Of a DNA stretch of 46,838 bases, positions 16,389-25,856 are shown piece after piece. Every line of letters begins with the position of its first letter. Positions within the stretch are counted from its first letter, which is position 1. The notes beneath the pieces were generated by a model. It saw nothing but the letters and a program-made list of their open reading frames with translations, did not search any database and was not told where the DNA came from. This stretch comes from JAASSS01 sp021767745 (GTDB taxonomy: Bacteria; Pseudomonadota; Gammaproteobacteria; UBA5335), in the NCBI GenBank assembly GCA_034189165.1, contig JAXHVN010000048.1, forward strand, positions 1 through 46,838, written 5' to 3'. Position numbers and translations under genes: made by a program.

Positions 16389-16616
16389 ATATCCTCCTGA
16401 TGTCCATCGTCGACTTAGATCCGGATCTGGGTTCGTGCAGAAGCAGAAGGACGAATCTTCTTTCCATGCTTCTACAAGCAGGAAGATGTGGTAATAGCTA
16501 AACGTCGGACGCGCAACGCCCAAAGGCATTCATAGCCGCTTCTTCCAAGGCAACTTCGTCTCGCTGTCGTCGGATAAAGCGATCTAATCTGGAATTCTGG
16601 CTGAATAACGGAGCAC
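16389..16616. other. Intergenic part of the island, no convincing gene
   Basis: On the minus strand an open stretch ending at TAG 16498-16500 would encode the plausible-looking tail RLDRFIRRQRDEVALEEAAM then NAFGRCASDV, but no start codon or ribosome site precedes it. It may be the end of a truncated gene. Nothing else is supported. Confidence 0.3.
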
Positions 16617-16643
16617 AAAAAAGGCCGGGGCGTGGCCCCGGCC
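16617..16643 (-). terminator. Rho-independent terminator of the phytase-like gene
   Basis: A perfect 9-bp GC-rich stem (16623-16631 with 16635-16643) and a 3-nt loop are followed on the minus strand by six T residues (16622-16617). It lies 43 bp beyond the stop codon of the gene to its right. Confidence 0.88.
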
Positions 16644-16685
16644 AGGTGCGCTTGCGACAGGGAGAGCGCGTGGGGAAAGGCGGGC

Positions 16686-18989
16686 TCAGTCGAAGACGGT
16701 GTCCAGGCGCAGCAGCTGGGTCTCGCCACGGGAATCGTCGACGCCATCGTTGTCGTTGACGATCAGCGCGTGCTCACCGATGGCAGCCAGGCCCTCGATC
16801 TTCTCCAGCACCGGGCCGCCGGTGGCGGTCAGCGCCGGCAGCAGGTCCGCGGCCTCGGCCTTGGGCAGCAGCGGGAAGCTCGGGGTGGTACCGGCTGCCG
16901 GGTCGGCCAGTGGCGTGAGGCCGTCGATGCTGAAGCTGAACAGCCGCTTGATGCGGGCATCGGCACCGGCCTGATTGTCCCGCTCGATCACGGCGAAACG
17001 GCCGCTGCCGAGGTAGGTGAGGTCCGACAAGCCGACCCAGCCGCCATTGGGCGAGCTCGGCGCTTCCAGCGGGTAGTAGTAGAAGGCCCAGCTGCCGGTG
17101 GCGGGATCGAAGCGGCCGATGCGCGCGCGATCGGCCGGGTCGCCCGCCCATGCACGCTGGAAGGCGACGTAGACGAGGCCATCGGCCTCGGCCACGCCCT
17201 CGAAGCCGAAGCGACGCTGGCGTGCCTCCACACTGGCCGGCAGTCGCACCACGCGGGTGATGGCGCCGCTCGCATCGCCCTGCAGCAGCAGGTTCGGGCT
17301 CTCCACCGGCCGGTCGGCATCGCCGACTGTGCCGGCCCCTTCGGACACGAGCCAGAAGCCGCCGGCAGCGGCCAGGGCGATGCCTTCCAGATCCAGGTTC
17401 ACGGTGTCGTCGGCGTTGACCAGTCTGGCGTCGAACTCGGCGTCGACGGTGGCCAGCAGGTCCGCCGGGTCGGTGAGGGTGATGGCACTGTCGAGCAGCG
17501 CCGGGGTGGCATCGAGGTCCAGGCGGAAGATCCGGCTCTGCTCGTAGAAGCTGTCCGCCACGCTCCAGGCGAACCGCGGCGCGGCTGGATCCACTGCCAG
17601 ACCCGACAGTGCACCCCAGGGGATGGGCGTGCCCGCGGCGGTATCGGCCGAGGCGATGGTGGGATAGGCCGGCGCCGCGGCGTGGCGGCGGTAGATCGTC
17701 AGGCTGGAGCGGATCTTGTCGTCGCGACTGTCTTCCTCGGCGGCCACCACGAGCAGGTCACGGCCGGGGATCGGCAGGATGCCCTCGGGTGCGACGCCGG
17801 TCGGCAGGATCTGCAGCAGGTCCACCTGGCCGAAGGGGTCGACCTCGTAGACGAACAGCAGGTTGCTGCGCTCGGCGCCGACGAACAGCAGCCGGTCCTT
17901 GCCGAGTTTGCCGTAGCGGGCGTAGGCGACGTTCTCCGGCTCGCTGCCCTTGTTCTCGGAGCGGTTCTCCGGGTAGTGGCCGAGGCGCACGGCGGCCTGA
18001 TCCAGCGTATTGCCGCTGGTGGAAAGCACCCGGCCGCGATTGCCGAACAGCGTGAAGCCGCGGCTGCCGCCGAACAGGTCACCCTCATCGGCAGTGGCCA
18101 GCACGAAGGGCGAGACCCAGGCGATGCCGTCCGGCTCACGGGGCACCTGCGACAGGCTGCCGGTCAGCTCGATGCGCTCGTTCTCCTCGACGTCGATCCC
18201 CGTCAGATCCACGCTGCCTGCATCGAAGGCGCGGATCACCCGCCCGGTCGGCAGGAAAACGAGCACCACGGCGTTGTTCTCCTGTAGCGTCACCGCGGCC
18301 ACGTTCAGCGCGTTGATGGCGACGTACTCCGGTTCCGGATCGGCTGCGAAGGGGATGGGAAGGCCTGTCAGGGCCACCGTGCGCAGTCCCCAGTCGGCCG
18401 GCTCGCCGAGCAGGTCGACGATCGTCAGCGCGCCGGCCGGCAGCTGGGGCAGGCCGCCTTCCACGCCGTCGACCTCGATGTCCTCGTCGCGCTCGTTCTC
18501 GATGGCGATCGCGGCGTAGCGTCCATCCGGACTCACGGCCACCGCATCCGGCTGGCCCGGCAGCGCCAGGGTGCGCACGATGCGCCGTGCGTTCAGGTCG
18601 ATGATCGCCAGCTCGCCGCTCGGGGCGGTGAAGCTGGCCGAGGTGTTCACCGCTGTCAGCGCATAGTCGCCGAGCACGGCGACCGAGGTCGGCTCACCGC
18701 CGACCGGTACGTTGCCCGCCGGCGTTGGCGCGGCCGGATCGGTGATATCCACCAGCCCGATGGCGCCGTTTTCGCCATCGGTATAGACCAGCAGCGTGCC
18801 GTCCCTGGCCGCGGCGACGATCTCCGCCACGGTGTCGGTGTCGATGCTGGTGTTCTCGAACACGGGGAAGGTCGCCACGCGCTCGAAATAGCGCTCGCCG
18901 CTGCCCAGGGCCTGCGCCGCTGCGGGCACCGCCAGGGCGGCGAGTCCGAGGCCGAGCCAACGCCGTGGGCTGCCAAATAGATCGTTCAC
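16686..18989 (-). CDS. Exported phytase-like / esterase-like beta-propeller protein
   Basis: The 767-residue protein starts at a GTG seven bases after GGAGG. A signal peptide ends near VPAAAQA. The N-terminal half has WD/YVTN-like propeller repeats (TSVAVLGDYALTAVN, PDAVAVSPDGRYAAIAIENE), similar to choice-of-anchor I/alkaline-phosphatase-like proteins. The C-terminal half (from about 450) matches the phytase-like esterase domain PF13449: WGALSGLAVDP, NLDLEGIALAAAGGFWLVSEG, RRFGFEGVAEADGLVYVAFQRA, and KIEGLAAIGEHALIVNDND. Acidic residues are abundant and Ca binding is likely. Activity on phytate is not established for the family. It is followed by a strong terminator and preceded by the P-type ATPase, 61 bp upstream. 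Confidence 0.83.
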   Translation of the reverse strand: MNDLFGSPRRWLGLGLAALAVPAAAQALGSGERYFERVATFPVFENTSIDTDTVAEIVAAARDGTLLVYTDGENGAIGLVDITDPAAPTPAGNVPVGGEPTSVAVLGDYALTAVNTSASFTAPSGELAIIDLNARRIVRTLALPGQPDAVAVSPDGRYAAIAIENERDEDIEVDGVEGGLPQLPAGALTIVDLLGEPADWGLRTVALTGLPIPFAADPEPEYVAINALNVAAVTLQENNAVVLVFLPTGRVIRAFDAGSVDLTGIDVEENERIELTGSLSQVPREPDGIAWVSPFVLATADEGDLFGGSRGFTLFGNRGRVLSTSGNTLDQAAVRLGHYPENRSENKGSEPENVAYARYGKLGKDRLLFVGAERSNLLFVYEVDPFGQVDLLQILPTGVAPEGILPIPGRDLLVVAAEEDSRDDKIRSSLTIYRRHAAAPAYPTIASADTAAGTPIPWGALSGLAVDPAAPRFAWSVADSFYEQSRIFRLDLDATPALLDSAITLTDPADLLATVDAEFDARLVNADDTVNLDLEGIALAAAGGFWLVSEGAGTVGDADRPVESPNLLLQGDASGAITRVVRLPASVEARQRRFGFEGVAEADGLVYVAFQRAWAGDPADRARIGRFDPATGSWAFYYYPLEAPSSPNGGWVGLSDLTYLGSGRFAVIERDNQAGADARIKRLFSFSIDGLTPLADPAAGTTPSFPLLPKAEAADLLPALTATGGPVLEKIEGLAAIGEHALIVNDNDGVDDSRGETQLLRLDTVFD

Positions 18990-19050
18990 TCGCGCCTCCG
19001 GTGCGCAGCGGGTAAGCGCGTGAGCCTAGCGGCGCTGCATTGCAGCCGGG

Positions 19051-21798
19051 TTAATCACGCTCCCGATAACGAACACGGCGGCGCACCAGCGCCTTGTCCA
19101 GTTCCACGAGCGCCAGCACGATCAGCGCCAGTGCCGCAGCGAGCGCCCAGCTGGCGAGCGGCAGCGGCCGGCTGTCGAACAGCAGCTGCATGAACGGCGT
19201 GTAGGTGAAAGCCAGTTGCAGGCCAAGCACCAGGACCACGCTGATCCACGCGGCGCGTGAGCCGGCGAGCGCGCCGCGGGCGAAGGCGCCGCCATAGAGC
19301 CGGCGGCAGTTGAACAGATAGGCCATCTCGCCGAGCACCAGCATGTTCACCGCTGCGGTGCGCGCCACCTCCAGCTCCCCGAACTGCGCGAACGTGCGCG
19401 TGAATACCAGAAAGGTGGCGCCCAACAGCAACAGCCCCACCACCACGATGCGCCAGAGCAGCAGACCGGAGAGCAGTGGCTCGTCCGGCCGGCGCGGCGG
19501 GCGGCGCATCACGTTGTCCTCGGCCGGCTCGAAGGCCAATGCCAGCGCCAGCGTTACCGCGGTGGCCATGTTCACCCACAGGATCTGCACGGGCGTGATC
19601 GGCAGCACGAAGCCGCCGAGCAGCGCGGCGATGATCACCGCCGCCTCGGCGGCGTTGGTCGGCAGCACGAACAGGATGGACTTGCGGATGTTGTCGTAGA
19701 TGGTGCGGCCTTCGGCCACCGCGGCGGCGATGGTGGCGAAGTTGTCGTCCGCCAGCACGATGTCGGCGGCCTCGCGGGCCGCGTCGGTACCCTTGCCGCC
19801 CATGGCGATGCCGACATCCGCCCGCTTCAGCGCCGGCGCATCGTTGACGCCGTCGCCGGTCATCGCCAGCACCTCGCCGCGCGACTGCAGCGCCTGCACC
19901 AGGCGCAGCTTGTGCTCGGGCGCGGCGCGCGCGAACACGGCCACCTCCGGCGCCTGCCGGGCCAGGGTGGCCTCGTCCAGCTCATCGATCTGGCGGCCGG
20001 TGAGGGTGACGGCGCTGCCCTCCGCGGCCCCGGCCTCGGCGATGCCCAGGCTCGCGCCGATGGCGCTGGCCGTGGCCGGATGATCGCCGGTGATCATTTT
20101 GATGCGGATACCGGCGCGCTGACAGTCGGCCACGGCGTGGCGGGCCTCCTCGCGCGGGGGATCGATCAGCCCGTACAGGCCGGCGAAGACCAGGTCCGTC
20201 AGGTCCTCCGGCCGCAGCCGCTGCTGCCCGGCGGGCAGCAGCCGGAAGGCGCCGGCCAGCACGCGCTGCCCGCGGGCCGCCGCCATGGCCGCCTGCGTCT
20301 CCCAGTCGGCCAGCGCCAGCGACGTCTCTCCCGCCGGCCCGAGCTGGCGGCTGCACCGCTCCAGCACCTGCTCCGGTGCGCCCTTCAGCCACAGTACCCC
20401 GGCCTGTTCGTGCCGGTGCAGGCTCGCCATGTAGCGGCGCTCGGACTCGAATGGCACGAGGTCCACACGCTCGCCCGGCTGTTGCGCCAGCAGACCCTGG
20501 GCCTCGGCCTTGCGCGCCAGCACCACCAGCGCCCCCTCGGTGGGATCGCCCAGCACACGCCAGCCCGCCTCGGTCTGCTCAAGCTGCGCCTCGTTGCATT
20601 CCCGGCTGATCTGCAGCAGCCGCAGCAGCGCCGGGTCGTCGGCGGTGGCGGGTGAGTGCGTGTCGGCCGTGCGCAGCTCGCCCTGCGGCAGATAGCCGCT
20701 GCCGGTCACCTCGTAGGCGCCGCAGGCGGTGTAGAGCTGCTCCACCGTCATCTCGTTGCGGGTGAGCGTGCCGGTCTTGTCGGTGCAGATGGTGCTGACG
20801 GCGCCGAGCGTCTCCACGGCCGGCAGCCGCCGCACGATCGCGCGCCGCTGCGCCATGCGCTGCATGCCGAGCGCCAGCGTGATGGTGATGATCGGCGGCA
20901 GTCCCTCGGGAATGGCCGCCACCACGATGCCGACTACCGCCAGGAACATCTCGCCCAGCGCATAGCCGCGCACGCCGACGCCGAAGGCGAAGGTCGCGGT
21001 GCCCAGCAGCACGATCGCCCCGGCCAGCCAGCGCGAGAAGCGGTCGATCTGGCGCAGCAGCGCCGTCTGCAGCGGCTCGATGCCTGCGAGCATGGCGGTG
21101 ATCCGGCCGACCTCGCTGCGGGCGCCGGTTGCCGTCACCACACCCCGGCCCTGGCCGCGCACCACCAGCGTGCCGGCGTAGGCCATGTTGTGCCGATCGG
21201 CCAGCTCGGTGCCGGCGGGCAGGGGCGCCGGCGTCTTGTCCACCGGCGCCGATTCGCCGGTCAGCGCGGCCTCGTCGATGGCGAGGTTGTGCAGCGTGAG
21301 CAGCCGCAGGTCGGCCGGCACGCGATCGCCCGCCTCCAGCAGCACGACATCCCCCACCACCAGCGTTTCGGCGGCCACGCGCCGCACGGCACCGTCGCGC
21401 AGCACGCTGGCCTGCGGCGCCAGCATGCCGCGGATGGCGGCCAGCGCCTGCTCCGCCCGGCCCTCCTGCACGAAGCCGATGATGGCGTTGATCACCACGA
21501 CGCCGAGGATCACGCTGGTGTCGATCCACTCGCCCAGCAGGGCGGTGACCACGCTGGCCGCCAGCAGCACGTAGATCAGCAGGTTGCGAAACTGGCGCAG
21601 GAAGCGCACGACCAGGCTCGGCTGCGGCGGTTCGGGCAGCCGGTTGGGGCCATCGGCGGCGAGGCGGGCGGCGGCCTCGGTGGCAGCGAGTCCGGCAGGC
21701 GTGCTGGCGAGCTGTGCCAGTACCGCAGGGGCGGGCCGGGCGTGCGGTGGCTCGGCGGCATCGACGGTGCGGGGGGCGGCTTCGGCGGTGTGGGCCAT
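19051..21798 (-). CDS. Cation-transporting P-type ATPase (type II, Ca2+-ATPase-like)
   Basis: The 915-residue protein has the full P-type layout: N-terminal cation-ATPase domain, TM pair at about 65-110, actuator with TGES (180-183), PEGLP in TM4 (297-301), phosphorylated Asp340 in DKTGTLT, nucleotide-binding domain, MITGDHPATA, GDGVNDAPALKRADVGIAMG, and six C-terminal helices. PEGLP points to type II pumps (Ca2+ or other divalent or monovalent cations) rather than heavy-metal pumps, and the N-terminus lacks metal-binding CxxC repeats. TM6 reads NMATAVTLALALAFEP, differing from the NLxTD of classical Ca pumps, so ion specificity is uncertain. The ATG follows GGGAG. Confidence 0.92.
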   Translation of the reverse strand: MAHTAEAAPRTVDAAEPPHARPAPAVLAQLASTPAGLAATEAAARLAADGPNRLPEPPQPSLVVRFLRQFRNLLIYVLLAASVVTALLGEWIDTSVILGVVVINAIIGFVQEGRAEQALAAIRGMLAPQASVLRDGAVRRVAAETLVVGDVVLLEAGDRVPADLRLLTLHNLAIDEAALTGESAPVDKTPAPLPAGTELADRHNMAYAGTLVVRGQGRGVVTATGARSEVGRITAMLAGIEPLQTALLRQIDRFSRWLAGAIVLLGTATFAFGVGVRGYALGEMFLAVVGIVVAAIPEGLPPIITITLALGMQRMAQRRAIVRRLPAVETLGAVSTICTDKTGTLTRNEMTVEQLYTACGAYEVTGSGYLPQGELRTADTHSPATADDPALLRLLQISRECNEAQLEQTEAGWRVLGDPTEGALVVLARKAEAQGLLAQQPGERVDLVPFESERRYMASLHRHEQAGVLWLKGAPEQVLERCSRQLGPAGETSLALADWETQAAMAAARGQRVLAGAFRLLPAGQQRLRPEDLTDLVFAGLYGLIDPPREEARHAVADCQRAGIRIKMITGDHPATASAIGASLGIAEAGAAEGSAVTLTGRQIDELDEATLARQAPEVAVFARAAPEHKLRLVQALQSRGEVLAMTGDGVNDAPALKRADVGIAMGGKGTDAAREAADIVLADDNFATIAAAVAEGRTIYDNIRKSILFVLPTNAAEAAVIIAALLGGFVLPITPVQILWVNMATAVTLALALAFEPAEDNVMRRPPRRPDEPLLSGLLLWRIVVVGLLLLGATFLVFTRTFAQFGELEVARTAAVNMLVLGEMAYLFNCRRLYGGAFARGALAGSRAAWISVVLVLGLQLAFTYTPFMQLLFDSRPLPLASWALAAALALIVLALVELDKALVRRRVRYRERD

Positions 21799-21857
21799 CG
21801 CATTTCTCCCGGTCGAGGGCAGCGCGCGGAAGCCGGCGCGCCTGTGTCAGCGTCTGG

Positions 21858-22718
21858 TCAGAGCAGGCAGCTCGGCAGGCCGTCGGCCAGCGTGGGATAG
21901 CGCAGCAGCAGGCCGAGTTCTTCCCGCAGGCGGGTGTTGTCCAGCCGCTTGGACTCCTCCAGGAAGGACATCAGCATTGGGCTCAGGTGCTGGCGGGCCT
22001 CGGCGAGCGTCACCAGCGGCGGTCGCGGCAGGCCGAGCAGGTCGGCCACCTGCAGGAAATAGTCGGTCATGCTGGTCGGGTTGCCGTCGCTGACGTTGTA
22101 GGCCCGGCCGGCGCGGCCGTGCTGGGCGGCCGCAAGGCAGGCGCCGGCGAGGTCGTCGGCATGGATGCGATTGGTCGGTGGGCATTGTGCCGGCAGCACC
22201 AGCGGCGTGCCGGCCTGCAGGCGGGCGACCGGCAGCCGGCCGGGGCCATAGATGCCCGGCACCCGCAGCACGACGACCTCGGCACCGGTGGCCTCGGCGA
22301 AGGCCGCCAGCTGGTGCTCCGCATCCAGGCGGCGGCGGCCGCGATCGGTACGCGGCGTCAGCGGCGCGGTCTCGTCGATCCAGCGCCCCTGGCAGTCGCC
22401 GTAGACGGCGCTGGTGCTGATGTATACCAGCCGGGCCGGCGGGGCGCTGCGCGCGCCGGCCAGCAGCCGCTGCAGGCGCGGCTCGCGCGTGCCCTCGCGC
22501 GGCGGCGGCGCGTGGTAATGCACCACCGCACCGTCGAGCAGCCCGGCGGGCGGTGCCTCTCGGTCCAGATCGAGCGTCAGCGCCTGCACGCCGGCTGGCG
22601 CGAGCGCCGCGGCCGACTCCGCCGTGCGCACGATGCCGGTGACCGGCTGGCCGATGGCGCGATAGCGCGCCGCCAGGCGCTGCCCGACGTCCCCGCAGCC
22701 GACGACGACCACGGACAC
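21858..22718 (-). CDS. NAD-dependent epimerase/dehydratase-type SDR (YeeZ-like)
   Basis: The 286-residue protein starts at a GTG (22718) only four bases after the hemY stop; the frame extends further upstream but inside hemY. A Rossmann motif VVVVGCGDVGQRLA opens the protein. It also has VYISTSAVYGDCQG, GIYGPGRLPV and YNVSDGNPTSMTDYF. These resemble YeeZ-type extended SDRs. The classical YxxxK is not clear, so catalytic activity is uncertain. As last gene of the hem unit it may be cotranscribed. Confidence 0.85.
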   Translation of the reverse strand: MSVVVVGCGDVGQRLAARYRAIGQPVTGIVRTAESAAALAPAGVQALTLDLDREAPPAGLLDGAVVHYHAPPPREGTREPRLQRLLAGARSAPPARLVYISTSAVYGDCQGRWIDETAPLTPRTDRGRRRLDAEHQLAAFAEATGAEVVVLRVPGIYGPGRLPVARLQAGTPLVLPAQCPPTNRIHADDLAGACLAAAQHGRAGRAYNVSDGNPTSMTDYFLQVADLLGLPRPPLVTLAEARQHLSPMLMSFLEESKRLDNTRLREELGLLLRYPTLADGLPSCLL

Positions 22719-22722
22719 GGGC

Positions 22723-23943
22723 TTACAGACCGACGACCGGTTGCGGCGCCGGCAGCTGCGCCGGGGTGTTCGACTGCCGGCGTCCCGCCAGCTCCAGGCC
22801 GGCGCGCCACGCGGTCTGCGCCTGTTCGCTCTCGCCCAGCTCCGCCAGGAGCGCACCGAGTTCCAGATAGGCCTCGGGCGTCGGCCCGATGTGGATGCTG
22901 CGCTCCAGACAGCTGCGGGCCTTGCCCCAGATCTGGCGGCGCTTGTAGAGGCGCGCCGCCGTCAGCAGCAGGGCGGGCTGTTCACCGTGCTGGCGGAGCC
23001 ACTTCTCCACGCTGTGCAGCTGGGCCTCGGCGTCGGCCTCGATCTCGCCGAAGCGCATCACCAGGCCCTCATCCCAGCGCTTGCCGAGGAATTCGGCGAG
23101 GGTGGCCGCTGCCGCCTGCGGATCGCCGGCCGCTGCCAGCGCATCGGCGTGCGCCTGCACCAGCGTCGGCGCTTGGCGCAGCGACTTCGGCACGTCGCTC
23201 CAGGCGCGATCCACCGCTTCCCGCTCGTGCGTATCGCTTGCTCGCGCCAGCAGCGCGGCGTGGATCTCCAGCGCCAGCGGCTGCCAGTCATCGGCCGCGA
23301 CCACGTCCTGCTCGCGCAGCGCCGGCAGCAGCGCCTTGAGCGCCTCCCACTCGTGCAGCATCCGATAGCACAGCTGCCGGGCACGCAGCGTCTTCGGGCT
23401 GCGATCGGCCGGCGGCGGCAGCTGCTGCAGCACGGCCAGCGCGGCGCGATAGTCGCGCTCGGCGATCAGGAACTCTGCCCGCGTCAGCAGCACGGTGGGA
23501 TCATCCTGCCCGGCGGCGTCCGCGGCGATGCGCAGGAACTTGTCGCGCCGACCGGTCTCGCCCGCCAGATGCGCCGCCCGGGCGGCGAAGATGAAGTTCA
23601 GCGCCGGCGTGCGGGCATGGGAAACGTGGCCGAGCAGCTGCTGTTCGGCCTCCTTCCAGCGGCCCTGCAGCAGCGCGGCCATGCCCGCGTCCAGATCGCT
23701 CTGCGCCCGCTCGCGCTGGCGGGCGCGCCAGCGGCGGGGCAGCCGCCAGCCCTGGGCGATCACGCCCCAGGCCAGCCGCGCCGCGCCGCCGGCCACGAAC
23801 AGCAGCAACAGCAGCGCGAGTACCGAGGTCTCGACACTCCAGCCGTGCCAGGCGAGCAGGACGTAGCCGTTGTCACCCTGGAACAGCAGGCCGGCGGCTG
23901 CGCCCAGGACCAGCACCAGCAGCAGGGTCAGCACGAGCCTCAT
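22723..23943 (-). CDS. hemY: HemY, TPR protein of the heme-biosynthesis operon
   Basis: The 406-residue protein has two N-terminal membrane helices (about 4-20 and 37-58), then the GWSVETS-type linker and TPR-like helical repeats (GRWKEAEQQLLGHV, EAYLELGALLAELGESEQAQTAWRAGLELA). This fits proteobacterial HemY, not the Gram-positive oxidase of the same name. It is thought to help late heme synthesis or its regulation at the inner membrane. Its ATG overlaps the hemX stop (ATGA). Confidence 0.92.
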   Translation of the reverse strand: MRLVLTLLLVLVLGAAAGLLFQGDNGYVLLAWHGWSVETSVLALLLLLFVAGGAARLAWGVIAQGWRLPRRWRARQRERAQSDLDAGMAALLQGRWKEAEQQLLGHVSHARTPALNFIFAARAAHLAGETGRRDKFLRIAADAAGQDDPTVLLTRAEFLIAERDYRAALAVLQQLPPPADRSPKTLRARQLCYRMLHEWEALKALLPALREQDVVAADDWQPLALEIHAALLARASDTHEREAVDRAWSDVPKSLRQAPTLVQAHADALAAAGDPQAAAATLAEFLGKRWDEGLVMRFGEIEADAEAQLHSVEKWLRQHGEQPALLLTAARLYKRRQIWGKARSCLERSIHIGPTPEAYLELGALLAELGESEQAQTAWRAGLELAGRRQSNTPAQLPAPQPVVGL

Positions 23944-25043
23944 GAGGCGGACTCGTCATCCAGCGCGCGCAGTCGGCTGAGCGAGCGGCTGATGTCGGGT
24001 GCGGCGACTTCCAGCGTGGTATCGCGCAGCTCGTGCAGCGTCTGCAGGGCGCTGTTCACGGCCGGTGCCTCGGCATCGAAGTAGCGCGGGATCGAGGCCA
24101 GCGCGGCGTCGATCTGGGCGCGGAACAACTTGCCTTCCTGGCGCAGCACGGCCAGCCGGGCGGTGGCCAGTTGCCCCTGTACCAGCAGACGCTGCAGCGC
24201 CACGCTCACCGGTGCGGCGAGCGGGGCGACCGGTTCGTCCTGCCGGCGTACGACCACCGTCTCGCGGGCGATGCGCTCGAGCGACGCCATGAGCCGCCGG
24301 GCGTTGCCGGTATCGACCTCGGTTGCCACCGGTGCCACGGACGGCACCTGCTCGGCCAGCGGCCACTGCTCGACCTGCTGCGCGATGGCGGTCAGCTGCA
24401 GCACGAGCCCCGCCGGATCCTGCGCCGGCAATGCGCGCAGCGCGGCGATTTCCTCGGCCAGCACCTCACGCACGGGCGTCAGGCTCGGGTCATCCAACCG
24501 GCGCAGGTTGGCATCGGCCAGCTGCAATGCTTTGGTGGCGGCCGCCGGATCGTTGCGCAATTGCAGCTGCTGGTTGGCGACCTGCAGCAGATAGCCGGCC
24601 TCGGCCCTGATCCAGGCCCGGCGGGCATCGGTGACGCCGCCCTGCAGCCCCTGCACCTGCTGGCGCAGCGCCTGCAGGTCCTGTTGCAGCCGCTCGATCT
24701 CGGCCTGTGGGTCATGCTGGTCGGCGAGCTGCCGGTCGATCGTGGCCAGGCGCTGCTGCAGGTCGTCCAGCCGCGCCGCCTGGCGGTCGCGCTCGGCGAT
24801 TGCCCCGCCGACCTCGGTGAGCTGAGCCTCCATGGCGGGCAGGCGCTGTTGCAAGCGCCAGAGGTCGTAGGCACCCAGCAGCAGCGCGACGACGGCCAGC
24901 AGCAGCGCGGCGGGTGCGAGCAGACCGGGCCCGGATCTGCCGGGGGTGGCCTTGGGCGTCTCGGGCGGGGCCGGTCGGGCGATCTCCGCCTCGCCGGCCT
25001 CGGCGGCCGGCGTCGCCGGCTCCTGTTTGTCCGTCACGTCCAT
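23940..25043 (-). CDS. hemX: HemX-family membrane protein
   Basis: The protein has 367 residues from the ATG at 25043 (a TTG lies one codon upstream). A charged cytoplasmic tail is followed by one membrane helix (about 40-60) and a periplasmic coiled-coil (LQQRLATIDRQLADQHD, LQQDLQALRQQVQGLQGG), then a helical domain with EAGYLLQVANQQLQLRND and FRAQIDAALASIPRYFDA. This is typical of HemX. Database names calling it uroporphyrinogen-III methyltransferase are misleading, since no SAM-binding domain is present. Spacing to hemD is 57 bp. Confidence 0.9.
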   Translation of the reverse strand: MDVTDKQEPATPAAEAGEAEIARPAPPETPKATPGRSGPGLLAPAALLLAVVALLLGAYDLWRLQQRLPAMEAQLTEVGGAIAERDRQAARLDDLQQRLATIDRQLADQHDPQAEIERLQQDLQALRQQVQGLQGGVTDARRAWIRAEAGYLLQVANQQLQLRNDPAAATKALQLADANLRRLDDPSLTPVREVLAEEIAALRALPAQDPAGLVLQLTAIAQQVEQWPLAEQVPSVAPVATEVDTGNARRLMASLERIARETVVVRRQDEPVAPLAAPVSVALQRLLVQGQLATARLAVLRQEGKLFRAQIDAALASIPRYFDAEAPAVNSALQTLHELRDTTLEVAAPDISRSLSRLRALDDESAS

Positions 25044-25100
25044 CAACTCCGTGTGTTCTTTGTCCTTTGGTCCGCCGCGGTGCGTGGTGGTTCGCGGCGG

Positions 25101-25856
25101 TCAAAGACGGCGGCAGGCGGCGAGCACGGCCCGGTCATGCGCCGAGGCCGCGAGCAACGGCGGGTGCACGAATCCGTAGTCGCGCGCCTGTTTTACCATA
25201 GCGGAATTGACGGCCACCAGACGGCTGGCGAGCAGCGTGCGGCGCTGTGCCGGAATGGTGACGAGCTGCATCAGGGCGTCCAGCACGCCTGCACTGGTGG
25301 CCGTGACGGCATCGGGCACGGGCCCCTCCCACAGTGCCAGTGCCGCCGGCGCCGGCTGGACCGGCGCTCGCCGGTAGACCTCCACGTAGGTGACCCGGGC
25401 GCCCCGTTGGCGCAGCGTGTCGCCCAGCAGCGGTTTGCCGCCATTGCCCCGCACGATCCGCACGTGGCGTCCGGCGACCGCGGCCGGTGCCAGCGCTGGC
25501 CTGGCGAGCAGCGCCTCGCTGGTGGCCTCGGCGGTGGCAGCGGCAGGTTGGGCACCGAGGCTGGCGAGGGTGTGCGCCGTGGCTGCGCCGATGGGTAGCA
25601 GCGTGCCGGGCAGCTCGCGCAGCGGCCGGAGCCGATCGGCGTGCCAGGCGGCGTTGTGGCTGACGAAGACAGTGAGATCGGCTGGCGCGACCGCGGCCAG
25701 CTCCCGCGCCGCCGGGCCGGGATCGGCGGCCGGCAGGATCTGCAGCACGGGGAAGGCAATGGCCTCGGCACCCGCCGCCGCCAGCGCGGCCAGCAGCGGC
25801 CCGGCCTGTGCCGCCGGCCGGGTCACGACGATGCGTCGCCCGGCCAGCGCGTTCAT
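25101..25856 (-). CDS. hemD: Uroporphyrinogen-III synthase
   Basis: The 251-residue protein starts at the ATG at 25856, overlapping the hemC stop (ATGA). The N-terminal RRIVVTRPAAQAGPLLAALAAAGAEAIAFPVLQI, the SHNAAWH region, the RIVRGNGGKPLLGDTL segment and YRRAPV are typical. It closes hydroxymethylbilane with D-ring inversion to give uroporphyrinogen III. Conservation is weak in this family, but the position right after hemC supports the call. Confidence 0.93.
   Translation of the reverse strand: MNALAGRRIVVTRPAAQAGPLLAALAAAGAEAIAFPVLQILPAADPGPAARELAAVAPADLTVFVSHNAAWHADRLRPLRELPGTLLPIGAATAHTLASLGAQPAAATAEATSEALLARPALAPAAVAGRHVRIVRGNGGKPLLGDTLRQRGARVTYVEVYRRAPVQPAPAALALWEGPVPDAVTATSAGVLDALMQLVTIPAQRRTLLASRLVAVNSAMVKQARDYGFVHPPLLAASAHDRAVLAACRRL

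Larger units (their letters stand above)
15790..16616. other. AT-richer island with decayed or orphan coding
   Basis: Base composition drops sharply here. Hand counts for three 60-base lines give about 45%, 50% and 37% GC, against clearly higher values on either side. The island contains the amber-interrupted membrane gene and short open stretches, and ends at the terminator of the phytase-like gene. No transposase, integrase or terminal repeat is visible. Transfer or neglect followed by decay is the simplest inference. Confidence 0.6.

Noticed and set aside
16632..18287. Open frame antisense to the phytase-like gene
   Set aside because: Antisense shadow; no recognisable domain, and the sense gene has a signal peptide, start signal and terminator.
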